A stretch of DNA of 64,000 nucleotides, taken from positions 22,754,001 to 22,818,000 of the forward strand of contig OZ316894.1 in the NCBI GenBank assembly GCA_973895155.1, written 5' to 3'. A model generated the notes under the pieces. The model was not told the DNA's origin and searched no databases. It saw nothing but the letters and a program-made list of their open reading frames with translations. Shown in pieces: positions 40,855 through 53,027 of this stretch (the first letter of the stretch is position 1; each line of letters starts with the position of its first letter). The position numbers were made by a program, and so were the translations under genes. Origin of the DNA: Marsupella aquatica. Lineage: Eukaryota > Marchantiophyta.

Positions 40855-43800
40855 TCAAAATACAGACGTGAGGACGTGGCTAGCTAATCTCCACAGTGCC
40901 CGGATCAACAAAAACCAGCACAGAGCTGACACAGCACCCAGCACAAATACAAAAACGAAGCCGCTGTTGGAACCACGAGTAACTCGTCGTTGTAGACCGA
41001 CACTTCCGGTGCTAGGGTCGCAATTCACACAAAGTGGCTCCAATGTCTCGCTCCCCTTCGACTGCCATGAACTGGACACAACCTGTTGGTACATACCTTT
41101 GGCATCACCTTCCACACGACAATCGGTGACAGCAGCTTCCACCTTCTGGGCACCGTCAGGTGAGGAAGTACAAGTAAGTGTCACAGAACTCAAGTGAAAG
41201 GAGCTGTATGAAGAAGCGATCTCTCCATTTGTCTGCAAAGGCTTCGTATCAGGTGCACATTCGGCAGCAGACGCAGGCAATGCTGGTAGGGATCCTAAGA
41301 GCCTCATAAGCCCTGCCAAAGGCTTTGACACAGGTTTGGCCTCTTCCAAAGGCCCAGCTTGAGGGGACGGAGAAAAATGAGGGGCCTCAGACACGGCGGA
41401 CTGGGAGTACTTCACCGGCTTATCGGGTGGAGGTACATTGACTTCTGAACTTCCATGGTCCCCAACCAACTGAGGGGGGTCGGCGGGAGCAAACTCGCAT
41501 TCCTCATACTCTGACGCCATATTGAGCAATTCATCGTCCAATGGAAAGTCGAAAAACTGGTCTTGAAAAGAAAACAAGTTATCTTCACTGGAAGGGACCC
41601 CAAATATACCAGAACCAGCTGTAGAGGCAGAGGCGAGGTCCGATGAAGATGGCGGTTGATTGATGTCAGAGTGATTGGAGGAGGATCCTCCAGGAGCTGA
41701 CCGTGTCACATTTGAGGTTGTGCTGTCCTCCCTTGCTTGAGATGGGACCTGCATAGAATGTCAACCCAGATCCAGCCACATTTAACAATACTCCAAAGAT
41801 AGTGTTTTTTTTTCTCGAGGGACATCCACACTAATCTACAAGAACTTGCCTCATCGTCAGGTTCCAGGCCAGCGACGATGGGTTGACGGCTACCTGACGA
41901 TTAAAACTAGAATACATGCTCGTAACTTTGTCTCGATTGAAGGCTACATCCTCAAAAAATAATTATTCCGACTACATGCACAGGGCTGTTGGGCTCCGGG
42001 GACGATGGGCTACAAGAAAAAAGCGAGTCTCCACAGAACCCTGTCATCATGCATCATCACACTTCGCTGTGAGCGCCATCAGCAAAGATGTCATCATAGC
42101 ACTCACCTCAGGACCTCTGAAGTTCATGTTAGACATCTGTTGCTGAGGTATTGCTTCATAGCGGTGGAGGCCGTCGTTGCTGCTGCGAGCGCGCAGCTGA
42201 GCTTCTACAGCTGTAGGCTGCTGGCGCGCTGCTCGCAAGCGAGCTCTGGCAGGCCCGCGGCCACGGAGCTGCTGGTTTACATTCTCACCAAAGTTTGGAA
42301 CACCAACCCTACCCTCCGAATCGTTCGGCAGCTTGTTCGACTCCAGTTCCTCCACCAACGGAGGTAGGACATCATCTGTTCCAAAAAGCTCTGACTGTAG
42401 CATATCAAAATACCCAACTCCTCCGTTGGGCTCATCCTCCTGGGGTTGTTGAGGCTGAGTCTCAGAACTGCTCAAGTCAGAGCTCCACATCATGCCACTG
42501 GGAACGTCCGTCTCCCTATTCCCTTGCCAACCCCCAAAGAGCTCGGAAGAGGGCACCTGCTGCGCCAAAATATCCGCAGCGGCAGATGGAAGATCCAATT
42601 CTCCGGTGATTGAAGAGAAGCAGTCCCAAAATGGAGCCTCCTCCTCATTCTGCAAGTTCAGGTACACATTCATGTCAGACGACTTGACTGATGAGCACAA
42701 GAAATTACGTACATGAGCTACTTTACGTGCCTCGAGAAAGACACGCTGAAGAATAAGAAACAATTAATACAATGTCAGAAGACCGAAGGCTCTCGCAAAG
42801 TTTAGAAAGAAACACACACTCACCTGTGCGAACGTAGGCTCATCCAATATGTAGTCGTCCAAGGGGACCACCGCAGGCACATCGATGACATCCCCTTCCT
42901 CCTCACCAGGCGCATAGTCGTCCACAGAGAGTGCAAGAACATATACTTCGCTGTCTTCACGAGGAGCAACCTTGGGAGATTCAATCGGAGCTGCCACTGC
43001 CACTGGAGCTGCCTCTACCACTGGCGCTGCAAGGGCAGGTGCGGACTCCGGTTCCAAAGCCTTCTTCACAGCCTCAGCGAAAGAGCCGGATGTTTCCTTG
43101 TCAATGTCGTCGTCGACGTAAGTCTGAGGACCCCGATCCTCCCCGCTTCTCGGTCCCACTCCGCTCTTCTTGAAAACCCGGCACAAGACGAACAAGTCCT
43201 GCAGACGCAATCCACAATCATGATCTCAGTATACAAATGGCAAATGACATGCAACAAAGCACTACTGGCCCAAGATAAGAAGGCTCAATATCTACAGACC
43301 TGAAACAATTTTGAGAAAGGGGCTAGACGCAGCTACACACCGCCAAAAATATGAGGGCGAGGAGTAGACATGATAGCATCTAGGAAAAGACATACCTGCG
43401 AGGCGTGCACTTTATCACACTCCTCCTCGTCCAGTCTGTATTCGTGCATAACCCAATCAGTTCTCTCTCCATGAGGAGCTCGCCCCCGGTAAAACACTAG
43501 GGTCTTCTTCATCCCCACGACTCGACCAGCCTTCTTCACGTTCCTGTCCTTCCCTGTTGCTTTCCAATACCCAGCTTCTGTCGCTCGGTTGGTGCGCAAC
43601 CCGTTGGGGTACTTCTTATCACGTGGACTGAAGAAGTACCACTCCATGTCACTTCCAGGCAAGAAGGATTTCTCTGCGAAAAGCGCAAGTGAGGCAAGAA
43701 CCGTTCAGTCGTCGACACTAGCATCACAGCATCGGGATACTAATCAACAGCGAAAGACACATACTAGAGATCGGCAAAGCAACAAGTACTGAGCATGCAT

Positions 43801-43954
43801 GCATACCTGGTAAATCCCATGGCTCTTGCCGGTACAAATCTATCTCGGTAATGATGTTGAACTCGACGGTGCGGCCTGCAACCTTCCTCTTCAAGTAGTA
43901 TGCCACAAGCTCCTCATCCGTGGGGTGGAACCTGAAGCCAGGCGGAAGAGCCAT
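40855..43954 (-). CDS. Membrane-anchored NAC transcription factor (NTL type), 5 exons
   Basis: Plant-specific NAC transcription factor with a C-terminal membrane anchor. Such factors are held in ER or plasma membrane and released by proteolysis to enter the nucleus under stress. Exons are 43954-43807, 43673-43396, 43198-42824, 42745-42107 and 41748-40855. The lengths sum to 2334 nt, an exact multiple of three (777 aa plus stop). All five NAC subdomains are present: [48 protein letters not shown] with [14 protein letters not shown], and WVMHEYRL with [10 protein letters not shown]. The middle is acidic and Ala/Pro-rich, and an Arg-rich stretch lies near 42240. The last 40 residues contain a hydrophobic helix ([19 protein letters not shown]) ending close to the C-terminus. 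ATG at 43954 is the standard NAC start. Repeat arrays flank both ends of the gene, and a retrotransposon lies about 0.9 kb upstream. Confidence 0.93.
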
Positions 43955-43981
43955 CACTGCAACTTCGTCCGAAAAAACTGA

Positions 43982-44507
43982 CTGGCGTGCTTCCCAGGTC
44001 GATGTGTCAATCAGTGTAGCTCCCGTTTCCGAGTAACAAAAGCTTTGTCTCACCCGCTGCTATTACTCCAACAACTACAAGGTCTGGCGTGCTTCCCAGG
44101 TCGATATGTCACTTCCCAAGTCGATGTGTCAATCAGTGTAGCTCCCGTTTCCGAGTAACAAAAGCTGTGTCACCCGCTGCTATTACTCCAACAACTACAA
44201 GTTCTGGCGTCTTTCCCAGGTCGATGTGTCAATCAGTTGAGCTCCTGTTTCCGAGTAACAAAAGCTATGTGTCACCCGCTGCTATTACTCCAACAACTAC
44301 AAGTTCTGGCGTGCTTCCAGGTTGATGTGCCAATCAGTGTAGCTCCCGTTTCCGAGCAACAAAAGCTTTCCGTCACCCGCTGCTATTACTCCAACAACTA
44401 CAAGTCTGGAGTGCTTCCCAGGTCGATGTGCCGATCAGTGTAGCTCCTCTTTCCGAGCAACCCAAAGCTTTGCCTCACCCGGTGCTATTACTCCAACAAC
44501 TACAAGT
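43982..44507. repeat. Tandem repeat array (units of 100-120 bp, 5 copies) upstream of NAC
   Basis: Units start at 43982, 44084, 44204, 44306 and 44406. Each contains CTTCCCAGGTCGATGTGTCA, GTAGCTCCCGTTTCCGAG, AACAAAAGCT and GCTGCTATTACTCCAACAAC. The array begins about 28 nt upstream of the NAC ATG, so it occupies the 5' UTR and/or core promoter. The second unit has a small internal duplication of CTTCCCA(G/A)GTCGAT. Confidence 0.9.
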
Positions 44508-44961
44508 TCGATGCTCCACTTTCCGATGCTGCTTCGGTCGTGCTAGGTTCCTGCGATCGATGATCATTTCCTAGCTCGCACCTTGCCGCGAAGCAATTCG
44601 TCCCTTTCTGTGAGGCGAAGGCCCAGAAATACTTGTCAGCAGAACACGACACCAAAATCCACAAGAAGCGACTCCAAAATCTACGAGAAGCGACTCCACA
44701 ATCGAGAGCAGAACACCCACCAGCAATCACAGCACTGCACAATCACTCCCTTCGTCGCGAGCAGCTCAGAGACTCGGAGGAGCGCGCAGAAACTCGGAGG
44801 AGGGCAGGGCGAGCGGAAGAAGAAGGAGCAAGATAGAGGTGACGAGGCTGCGTATCTATACGAGTGGACTGGAATGGAGTAAAGTGGAGTGGTTTGTGCG
44901 AACGAATGATAATCCTCTCATTGACTGGACTACAAGTTGAGGACGTGATTCACGCAACGCG

Positions 44962-45200
44962 GTCAAATGGGGGAACCATGGTCAGTTATTAACACTCCCT
45001 TGTACTTCACAGTCACAAGGGGGAACCATGGTCAGTTATTAACACTCGCCTGTACTTCACAGTCAAAAGGGGGGACCATGGTCAGTTATTAACACTCGCC
45101 TGTACTTCACAGTGAAAAGGGGGCACCATGGTCAGTTATGAACACTCGCATGTACTTCACAGTCACAAGGGGGAACCATGGTCAGTTATTAACACTTGCA
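44962..45200 (+). repeat. 50-bp tandem repeat array, left (about 4.8 copies)
   Basis: The unit contains GGGGGAACCATGGTCAGTTA and TTAACACTCGCCTGTACTTC, with a period of exactly 50 bp. The same unit forms a longer array at 55159-55876. It directly precedes the left copy of the 323-bp LTR segment, separated by about 40 bp. Confidence 0.9.
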
Positions 45201-45240
45201 TTATCATGCGGAGGGACAGTGCCTCTTATGCACATCGGCA

Positions 45241-45563
45241 TGTCCCTCGCCTGCCCGCTAGGTATGTAGTTAGGGCTAGTGTACTACCTGAGTTAGCGAC
45301 ATGTTCTTGTAGCAAATCTGGGCCGTTCTTGAAGCAAATGTGCTTGTTAGTGTGACGCCAGGACTTTGCTTGCTTAGGGCATGTCTTTCTTTGTGGGTTT
45401 TCAGTTCTTCTTGAATCGCTGTGAGACAGAGTTTTTCAAAGGCTGCTCGTCGGTTCCGTACACGGAATTCACACAGTGATTCGTTAGATGCTCCCAGCCG
45501 ATCTTGGCATCTTGCCGGTTTTCGATTCGATTTCAGTACGTTTGTTTCTATCACGCCTTTTAT
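45241..45563 (+). repeat. 5' LTR, 3' portion (segment B)
   Basis: Matches 54660-54982 over 323 bp with five substitutions and no indels. It starts TGTCCCTCGCCTGCCCGCTA and ends CCTTTTAT. The 5' LTR lacks the 177-bp segment A that precedes B in the 3' LTR; here B is preceded by the 50-bp array instead. All five differences are transitions, and three are at CpG. Confidence 0.88.
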
Positions 45564-47074
45564 TCAAGAAGAACTCGTCGAGATAGCAGTGAGGGGAAGA
45601 AGATTACTTGTGGCGGTTTCGACAATTTCTGGTGAAGTCATTGCAATTTCTTCGACGGACATCGGAGGGACGAGTTGAAATTATGAGTTTAATGTCACGT
45701 TATGTGTAAGTATACACATAAAGCTTCTATTGGAACCCAGCTTTTCCTTCCCAGGTGTGTCCGCGATCCCTTCCGTTGAATGTTGCCTCCGTCGATTGCC
45801 GGCCGCAGCATGACCTACTTCCGACTGCCATTCGACTGCCGCGAAGTGGAGGCGACTTGCTGCTGATCGACACATGCGAGGCCGTTTTTCGGTGTTTCCC
45901 AGCCAATTTCTCTCCTTTTTCCATTTTGTTCAGGCAGCTCCCGTCGCGAGCTGTTTCCCGGCCGCAACCCCTTTTCTTTACTTGGCAACTACCGTCGCGA
46001 GCTACCTCCTAGTCCTGCCGTTGCCCTACCTGCAGCCTGAGTATACACATGCGGGGCTCATCAATGCCCAAAGCCGCGCATAGGGCCGCGCGCCCTCCCT
46101 TCACTCCTCCTTACTCACATAGGGGGGGTCCCATTTTTCTTTCGCCTCCCCCTCGCCTCGTTTTAGCCTCGACCTTCCGTTGCCAGCATTAAGAGAGGGG
46201 GGGGAGTACAGACTCCCTTCTCTTGGGAGTAGATTTTCGCACAAGGAGGGAGAGGGCACGAGGCCCTATGAAGCATTAAAAGCAGGGGGGAGGGGAAGTT
46301 GAGCACAACCTGTCAAGCCAGGGGGAAGCGAGTGCCAAGAGAGGGCTCGAGGCCCTAGGCAACATTAAAGCAAGGGGGAGGGGGAGTCGAAGCAGTAGCG
46401 CAAGGAGTGGGCACGAGGCCCTAAGCAACATTAAGGAGGGGTGGGGGAGTTAGTCGCTCCCTTCTCTTCGGGAGCACATCAGGAGCCAGGAGGGGGCGCG
46501 AAGCCCTATGCAGGGCCCGAGCCATTGATTGAATCACAGTGGTGTGTGCATAGGCTGTCTTAATTGGGGCCCCATTTCTTTTCTTTCGCTGCGCCCTCGC
46601 CTCACTTCCTCGCTTCGCCGCACCTTTTCCTCCTTAATTAAGTGCTCCGCGGCCTGTACGTACATAGGGTCTCGTCACTTTTCCAGTGTGCTTGATACTT
46701 CCCGGGTCCACATCGGGGCCCGATGTATACACTTAACCGAGCCCCATGTTTGTACATTTGCAAGGGCCCCATGTATACACTTAAGGGGGCCCAGGTTTAC
46801 GTTTTTAAGGGCCCATTTTTTAGGATTTCTTTGCTGCCGCAACGTGTCATCTGCATAAAGCTGAGGGCCCGGCATATTCATCAGACAGACAATCCAGCAA
46901 GCATAACACCAATACAATTGGAGTTTTTAAGGGTTTTTTCTTCGCTGACGGTTTTTCTGTGTGTTTACACGTTCGACACATTTCTGCCTCGCACCGTTTA
47001 TTTCCTAGCCTTGGGGCTGCCATTTCTTTTTCTTGTCAGTTTCTTTCCCATTGGCACCCAGGTGAGCATGCAGC
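45564..47074 (+). other. Retrotransposon leader region, about 1.5 kb
   Basis: Noncoding stretch between the 5' LTR and gag. It contains degenerate repeats carrying (G)GCACGAGGCCCTA(T/A)G, AACATTAA and G-rich runs (about 46190-46520), and repeats of GGGCCCCATGTATACACTTA (about 46710-46820). Packaging or dimerisation signals would be expected here but none can be named. The sequence next to the LTR (TCAAGAAGAACTCG) does not match the usual initiator-Met tRNA primer site. Confidence 0.55.
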
Positions 47075-48217
47075 ATGTCAGCCGACGAGCCAGGAGGTAG
47101 CAGCACATCGCCACCGACACCCAGGTACCATTTACGGAGTGATCCACGACCATTGGTGCCAATTTCATTGGAGTCTTGGCAATTTGAACGACGTCCACAG
47201 ATTGTAGCAGCACCCACACCACGCAATCCTTCTGCTCAATTTGGCGGTCGCTTCACTACTAACCCGAAGCCTGCTATCACTTCCTTGCCATTTACCCCTT
47301 CTGCATTAGTGGTTGTTCCAGCTTCACCGACATACAGCATGGATGCTAGCCACTCATCTGGCCGCATTGAGCGCTTCAACGGGTGGCTAGGCACTATTTC
47401 TTTACGTGAGTTCAAATCCACTTTCTACACTGTCGTTTATGAATTGGAGTTGAAGTACGGCAGCAATTTCACAAATGCTTTTGCATTTAAGCAGCTAGCC
47501 AGGTATGTGCACCACGAGGCTTTGGATGTGTATGAGCAGCACTCTCAACGGTTGCTTGCTATCACACAATTGCCTAACCCTGCCTATGCGAGTGCAATTG
47601 CGGCTGCCTCACAATTGGCATTACAGAATGCCATTGCAGCCCATGCTGCTGCTCCTACCACTTCCCCTCCTACTCCAGTTCCTACCACTGCGCCAGTTAC
47701 TCCCACTATCTTGGCACAGGCTACATCAGGCATTTCTCCCACCATTGATTCCCCTGCCTTTGCTGATCCAGTGGCTGAGTTTTTCCAGGTTCTTGAATTG
47801 GAATTCCCCATCAAGAGTGCTGACAAAATCATGCAGTTGGCCACCTTTGTGAGGCAGCGCGATGAAACATTGAAGATGATGTATCGCCGGCTTCTCAAGC
47901 TGAAGGAGGACACCCAGAGCATCACTGACCTGGAAGCTGCTCATCGCTATCTTTGCGCATTGGAGGGCACACTAGCTCTCCATTCGCAAGTGTTGCAACA
48001 AGTATTCTTAGAGTTTGGAGACAGCTACACCCTGCTCAATGTCTATGACACTGCTGAGAAACTTGAGTTGGCCTATGCACATTATGAGGCCAGTATTGCA
48101 TGTCCACTGCGATCCAGGTACCAGGCTGCTGCCCCTACACTGGCCACCCCTTCCCGTGTGCCACAGTATGGTTCCAAGACCAAGCCAGCCCGTGCTGCTT
48201 TCATGCTGCCATCTTGA
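47075..48217 (+). pseudogene. gag: Retrotransposon gag (capsid and nucleocapsid)
   Basis: A 380-residue frame with a Pro/Ser-rich N-terminus, a retrotransposon-gag capsid region (about residues 230-345, with LKMMYRRLLKLKEDTQSI) and the beginning of a nucleocapsid. It ends at TGA 48215-48217, exactly where the first Cys of a CCHC zinc knuckle is expected: the following residues NYCGNPNHKANDC supply the remaining Cys-x4-His-x4-Cys. A second knuckle (CGKVGHLEAVC) begins just after a one-base deletion near 48290 that shifts to the downstream frame. Gag and pol were therefore once a single frame. The start is the first Met, downstream of the leader. Confidence 0.85.
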
Positions 48218-48297
48218 AACTACTGTGGTAACCCCAATCACAAGGCTAATGACTGTGATATTGTTGCTGAGGACCTGTCTTGTGATTTTGCGGGAAA

Positions 48298-50607
48298 GTG
48301 GGTCACTTGGAGGCAGTTTGTTTTGCCAAATTCCTAGAGAGGAAGCAGCTACGACAACAGGCCCCTCCTCCTACTCCTGCTTCCACTCCCCCACCAGCTA
48401 GGAGGGCTCCTACTGCATCAACTGCTCCTCCTTCCAGTGGCAAAGCATCCAGTGCCAACAAACCGCCCAAGCAGCAACAGAAGCCACCAGCTCAAAAGGA
48501 GGCTCACAACGCACAGACAACTCAACTCCAGTCTCTGATTCATGAGGTTGAGTCCCTACGTGCCCAACTTGTCAACATCAAAGGCAAGTCAACTGCCTCT
48601 ACTGGTCCTTCTCAACCGGCTGGTCACGTGCAACCCATCCCTGGCCCAGGCACCACAGACAGTTCAACACCTCTACCCCGCTCTTTCTATGGCTTGCCAT
48701 TTGATGCTCATATGGGTGAGTGTGTGTTGTCCTCTGCTCCACAGCCTGGCCTTACAGCAGAATTTTCAGATTCATTCTGCCCTTCCTATTTTGCTTACCA
48801 GCAGGCCAGTGCTGCTTCCCGTACTGCTCCCACCCGCCGCATTGTACAGGCTGATGGTCTTGCTGCTGGTCCTCTGACTAGAGCCAGGGGAGCTCGGGCT
48901 ATCATGCCCCGATCCTTTCAGCCACTCACACTTGCTGAAGAGCGCACCTTGTTGGCGAGGGGGGAGGGAGCTGCAGCTACATCCATTCCACCACCAGGTG
49001 CTGCTGACATTTCACAGGGAGTTGTTTCTCCTGAGCTGCTTGAGCATTTCACCTCCGGTATGGCACAAAGGATTCTTACAACTCCACTTTTCAGTTGCCA
49101 TGATTTACAGCTGGATGCTAGAGCTATCCTCAGGGCGCTAGAGGGTGCACTACATTCTTCATCAGCCCCTGTGACACCGGTTTTGGAGATCCAATCTCAT
49201 ATACATACTGGACCTTCTTCTTCTCCTTTACATGTTTCCACTGGTTTGGCTGCCCCAGTACCGATTGCTGCTGAGTGTGTGACCAGAGCTACACTTGATT
49301 CTGGTCATGCTGCTCCATCTTTCCTGGCTATGTTGTTGAGTGGAAAGACCGTGGACACTAACTCCCTTCACAAGGTACCTCATCATTTGCCGAGAGTGGT
49401 GCCTAGTGACAGGACTTCAGTTTCCACCACCATTGCCATTGTTGACAATAGGAATTCAGTGGTCAAGTTGGAGGGTCACACTCCTCAGGTGGTCATGCTA
49501 GACACAAGTGCTCAACCAGTGATATTGGGCATTCAGTTTGCCAAGAAGATGGGACTGTTGACTGATCATTTACAGCAATCCAAGTGGCACATTCGGACTG
49601 CTAATGGCACTGTGGAGGATGTGCTGGGTGAGAGTTCTACTTTACTCACTCTCACTTTTAATGGAGGTACAGATCAGGAACTGCATTTCCCAGTCAGATG
49701 TTTGGTTACCAATGCCACTACGTATGATGTGCTCATTGGCCAGGAGGCTTTGTTCCCACCAGGTTTTACCATTGACAACTGGCATGAGCATGCATACTAC
49801 AGAGTTGATTGGCATACGGATGGCTCACACTTGGGATACATTCCACTTGATTTGCATGGTGCCCATACCCCTATGGCTCACCACTGTGTGTTGAAAGCAG
49901 TGCACACAGCTACCTATGTCAACCACCCATTGCAGGATTGGATTGAGGAGGATGATGATGAGGTGGCTACTGCACATGCTGTTGCACGTATAGCAGCACT
50001 TTCTAGCAACGTGGATCATCAACCAGAGGTGGTACAACGGCTCCAAGCAGCCCATGGACCTTTGGTGGCTGCATTGCACAAATTTGAGGACCTTGGGCAG
50101 CATAATGGACAACCAATAGCCCCAATCTTGAGCGCACCAGTTACATGGACTCCTCCTTTAGATGGCCTTACATTGCTTGAGCTTTTTGGTGGCATTTCTA
50201 CAGGCCTGGAAGCTCTTCTAAAGTCTGGCATGGTGGTGAAGCAGTACATCTATGTGGATATTGATCCAAGTGCAAGGCAAGTGGCTGAATCCCGTCTGCT
50301 GGAATTTTCAGAGCGATTTCCTCAGCAGTTTCCACACAGTGCATGGAAGTCTGCATTTTCTTTCTTTCCTCCAAATATCCAGCTTGTCCAGCACCGGCAC
50401 TTAACCCTTCTTGGCTCCCTTGATTTGATCATAGCTGGTTGGGAATGCCAAGGGTTTTCAGTTGCTGGTCACGGTGCTGGACTGCATGATTCTCGTTCTG
50501 GCCTTTTCACAACATTGGTTCAGATTCTCACCTGGGCTCAATCCCTTTATCCTGCTGTTGGTTATATCATTGAGAATACTCCATCTCAGTTTGACCAGCA
50601 TCCATAG
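48298..50607 (+). pseudogene. pol: pol part 1: nucleocapsid tail, aspartic protease, N-terminal half of the DNA methyltransferase
   Basis: A 769-residue frame. It opens with the second CCHC knuckle, then a Pro/Ala/Gln-rich linker. An aspartic protease follows at about 49430-49790: VVMLDTSAQPVILG has the catalytic Asp at 49501, and YDVLIGQEAL is the distal Ile-Gly motif. From about 50150 a cytosine-5 methyltransferase begins: motif I LELFGGISTG (50175-50204), acidic motif II IYVDIDPSARQ, motif IV AGWECQGFS with the catalytic Cys codon at 50446, and motif VI IENT (50569-50580). The frame stops at TAG 50605-50607 within the methyltransferase. The domain resumes in the same frame after the stop, so the stop looks like a simple point mutation, probably from CAG. 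Confidence 0.88.
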
Positions 50608-53016
50608 GTCAAAGAGGATTTCAGTGTGGTCCAACACTACTTGGGACCACCCCTTCTCATTGATGCAGTGCACTGTGGTTCTTATGCACATCGTCTTCGT
50701 AACTTTTGGACTAACCTTGCACCACCTTCCTTGTTGGAGTTAGCTCTTCACCACACATCCAGGGACACTAACCTCACAGTGGACCAGATTTTGGATCCTG
50801 ACAGTTCTTGCCAACTGGTTACACGGCAAGAGCTAGCACCTTGGTATCCAGCTAATACCATTGGACAACCCCGTGCTGCTTGGCCTACATTTGTGTCCTT
50901 TCCAGGTGCACATGCTTTTCAGGGTGATGGTCCTGGCCTGGTTTATCGACATTCTACTGGTACATGGGATGAACCTAGTCCTGAGGAGAGAGAACGGGCT
51001 ATGGGCTTCCAACCCGGTACTACAGGTCACACCAAAATCACCAGGCTGGCCAGGAATGCTTTACTTGGCAGGGTAATGGATCTTAATGCTCTCACTTGGC
51101 TTCTGGTCACTTGCATCCTTTTTCAGATGTACATTCATCCAGCATCAGGAGTTCCAGCCCTACCACTCCATGGTGCTGCTACATGGCATCCAGACCAGGT
51201 GCACTTACCTCTGTTCAACACTCACCACTTCAGTCCAAGTGTTGGGGGGGAGGAGGTCCCTTGTAATGTGGCTGACATTATTTCTGAGTTTCATGGTGTG
51301 GATCAGACCAGAGCAACAGATATAGCAGGCCTTGGAGAGGCCTCATCACCTTATCAGCAGCATGCTAGCAGCTTGGACAGTGGAGAGGCTGGCACTTCTG
51401 GCTCTTCAAGCACGAGTACATCAGGTCCTATTCCTAGTGTTGCCAACTACACATTCATCATGGGCAACCACCTGAGTAAAATACAGAAGGACCAGCTGTT
51501 AAATTTGCTCCTCAAGCATGAGAATGTGTTTGCTTTCTCTATGAAGGACTTGGGTAAGTGCAAGACTATGCAGTTCTCCATTGAGTTGGCTGATGAAACA
51601 CCTATCTTCAGGCGGAGACACCGTTTGAGTAAGCATGAGTGGCAGCTGGTGGATGAGAGATGCCAAGAGCTCTATGAAGCTGGTCTTATTCAGCCCTCTA
51701 CATCAGATTTTGCAGCAGCTACAGTGATGCCAGCAAAGAAGGATTCCAATGGATTGTGGACAGAGAAGCGCATGTGTGGGGACTACAGGCCATTGAACCT
51801 GGTACCACCCCAGGACAGGTACCCCATGCCACGGCCAGAGGAGCTATTTGACAGCATTGGAGACTCAGACATCTTCACTCTTGTGGATCTAAGGCAAGGC
51901 TTTAACCAGATTTTGCTGCTTGCAAAGGACCGCAAGAAAACAGCTTTCCATGGTAGTAACCAACTATGGGAGTGGTTGGTGATGCCATTTGGCTTGAAGA
52001 ATGCGCCCATATTCTTTCAAAGAGTCATGGACCAGGTTCTTCAAGGTGTTGAGTTTCTGAAATGCTACATTGATGATGTGTTGGTCCACAGCAAAGGATT
52101 TGACCAGCATCTACTTGACCTTGAGGAGCTATTCATGAGGCTTAAGAAGGTGAACCTAAAGATACACCCCAAGAAGTGTGAATTTGCTGTCAGATCAGTA
52201 GTATACCTTGGGCACCGCATTCTTCCAAATGGAACCATGGCTCACTGGGCCAAGGTGGTATCCATCTTGGAAATGCCCACTCCGACTGATGTTCACACTC
52301 TTAGGAGCTTTATTGGGTTGTGCAATTACTACCGGATCTACATCAAAGATTTTAGTACCATTGCACATCCATTGTACTCTTTGTTGAAAAAGAATGTGAC
52401 TTGGACATGGAGTACAGATGCCGAGGCAGCATTTGCCACTTTGAAGGAGAAGCTCTCAGAATACCCGGTGCTGAGAAGACCTGATTTCAGCAAGGTCTTT
52501 GTGCTACACACAGATTGGAGTGCCCTTGGGATTGGTGCCATTCTGGGCCAGCATGATGAGGAAGGTAAAGAGTACGTCATTGCCTATGCATCCAGGAGCA
52601 ACAATCAGGCAGAAAGTCATTATTCTTCTTATGAGGGTGAATGCCTTGCTGTTGTGTGGGCTGTCATACATTACAGGCCCTACCTCTATGGGACCAGGTT
52701 TACTCTCTACACCAACCACCAGCCCTTGAAGTGGTTGATGACTAACGACAAGCTTACTGGCAAGCTTGCTCGTTGGGCACTCATCCTCCCGGAGTATGAC
52801 TTTGAGGTAATTCATAGGCCTGGTTTGACACATCAGAATGCTGACACTATGTCCCACAGCCCTTTGATTACCTCTGATGATTCCTCAGATGCACGGCAAG
52901 ATTTTGACCAGGTTTCCATCATGCCTACATTTCATGCATCGACCTATCTTGCTTTGCTGCCATGCTATGTTGTTGACCAACTGTGGTGGACATATGGGAG
53001 GACAACGACACTCTGA
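50608..53016 (+). pseudogene. pol: pol part 2: C-terminal half of the methyltransferase, reverse transcriptase, RNase H
   Basis: Same frame as the preceding part. The methyltransferase continues with a Dnmt3-like motif VIII region (AHRLRNFWTNL, about 50690-50720) and C-terminal motifs IX-X (PTFVSFPGAH; PSPEERERAMGF; TRLARNALLGRV, to about 51110). After a linker, reverse transcriptase runs from about 51440: CGDYRPLN, FTLVDLRQGFNQI, MPFGLKNAP and the catalytic YIDD at 52066-52077. RNase H follows (VLHTDWSALGIGAIL; YEGECLAVVWA; YTNHQPL, where the usual Asp of the last motif reads Asn). The coding signal shifts frame near 52984, leaving a short out-of-frame tail to TGA 53014-53016. The family is Ty3/gypsy, judged by motif spelling and by RT preceding integrase. 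Confidence 0.9.
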
Positions 53017-53027
53017 GATTTCTGTAG

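Noticed and set aside
45553-45563. LTR end at the CA of 45552-45553 (canonical TG...CA termini)
   Set aside because: The match between the two LTR copies continues about 10 bp further to CCTTTTAT, and the next LTR copy starts exactly after that point.
46529-47100. Frames of 80-125 aa in the retrotransposon leader
   Set aside because: They arise from repeated GGGCCCCATGTATACAC phrases. Gag starts at 47075 in another frame with a clear domain.
48215-48300. Programmed gag-pol recoding signal
   Set aside because: The stop and the one-base shift each fall inside a zinc knuckle and destroy or interrupt a conserved motif, so mutational decay is the simpler reading.
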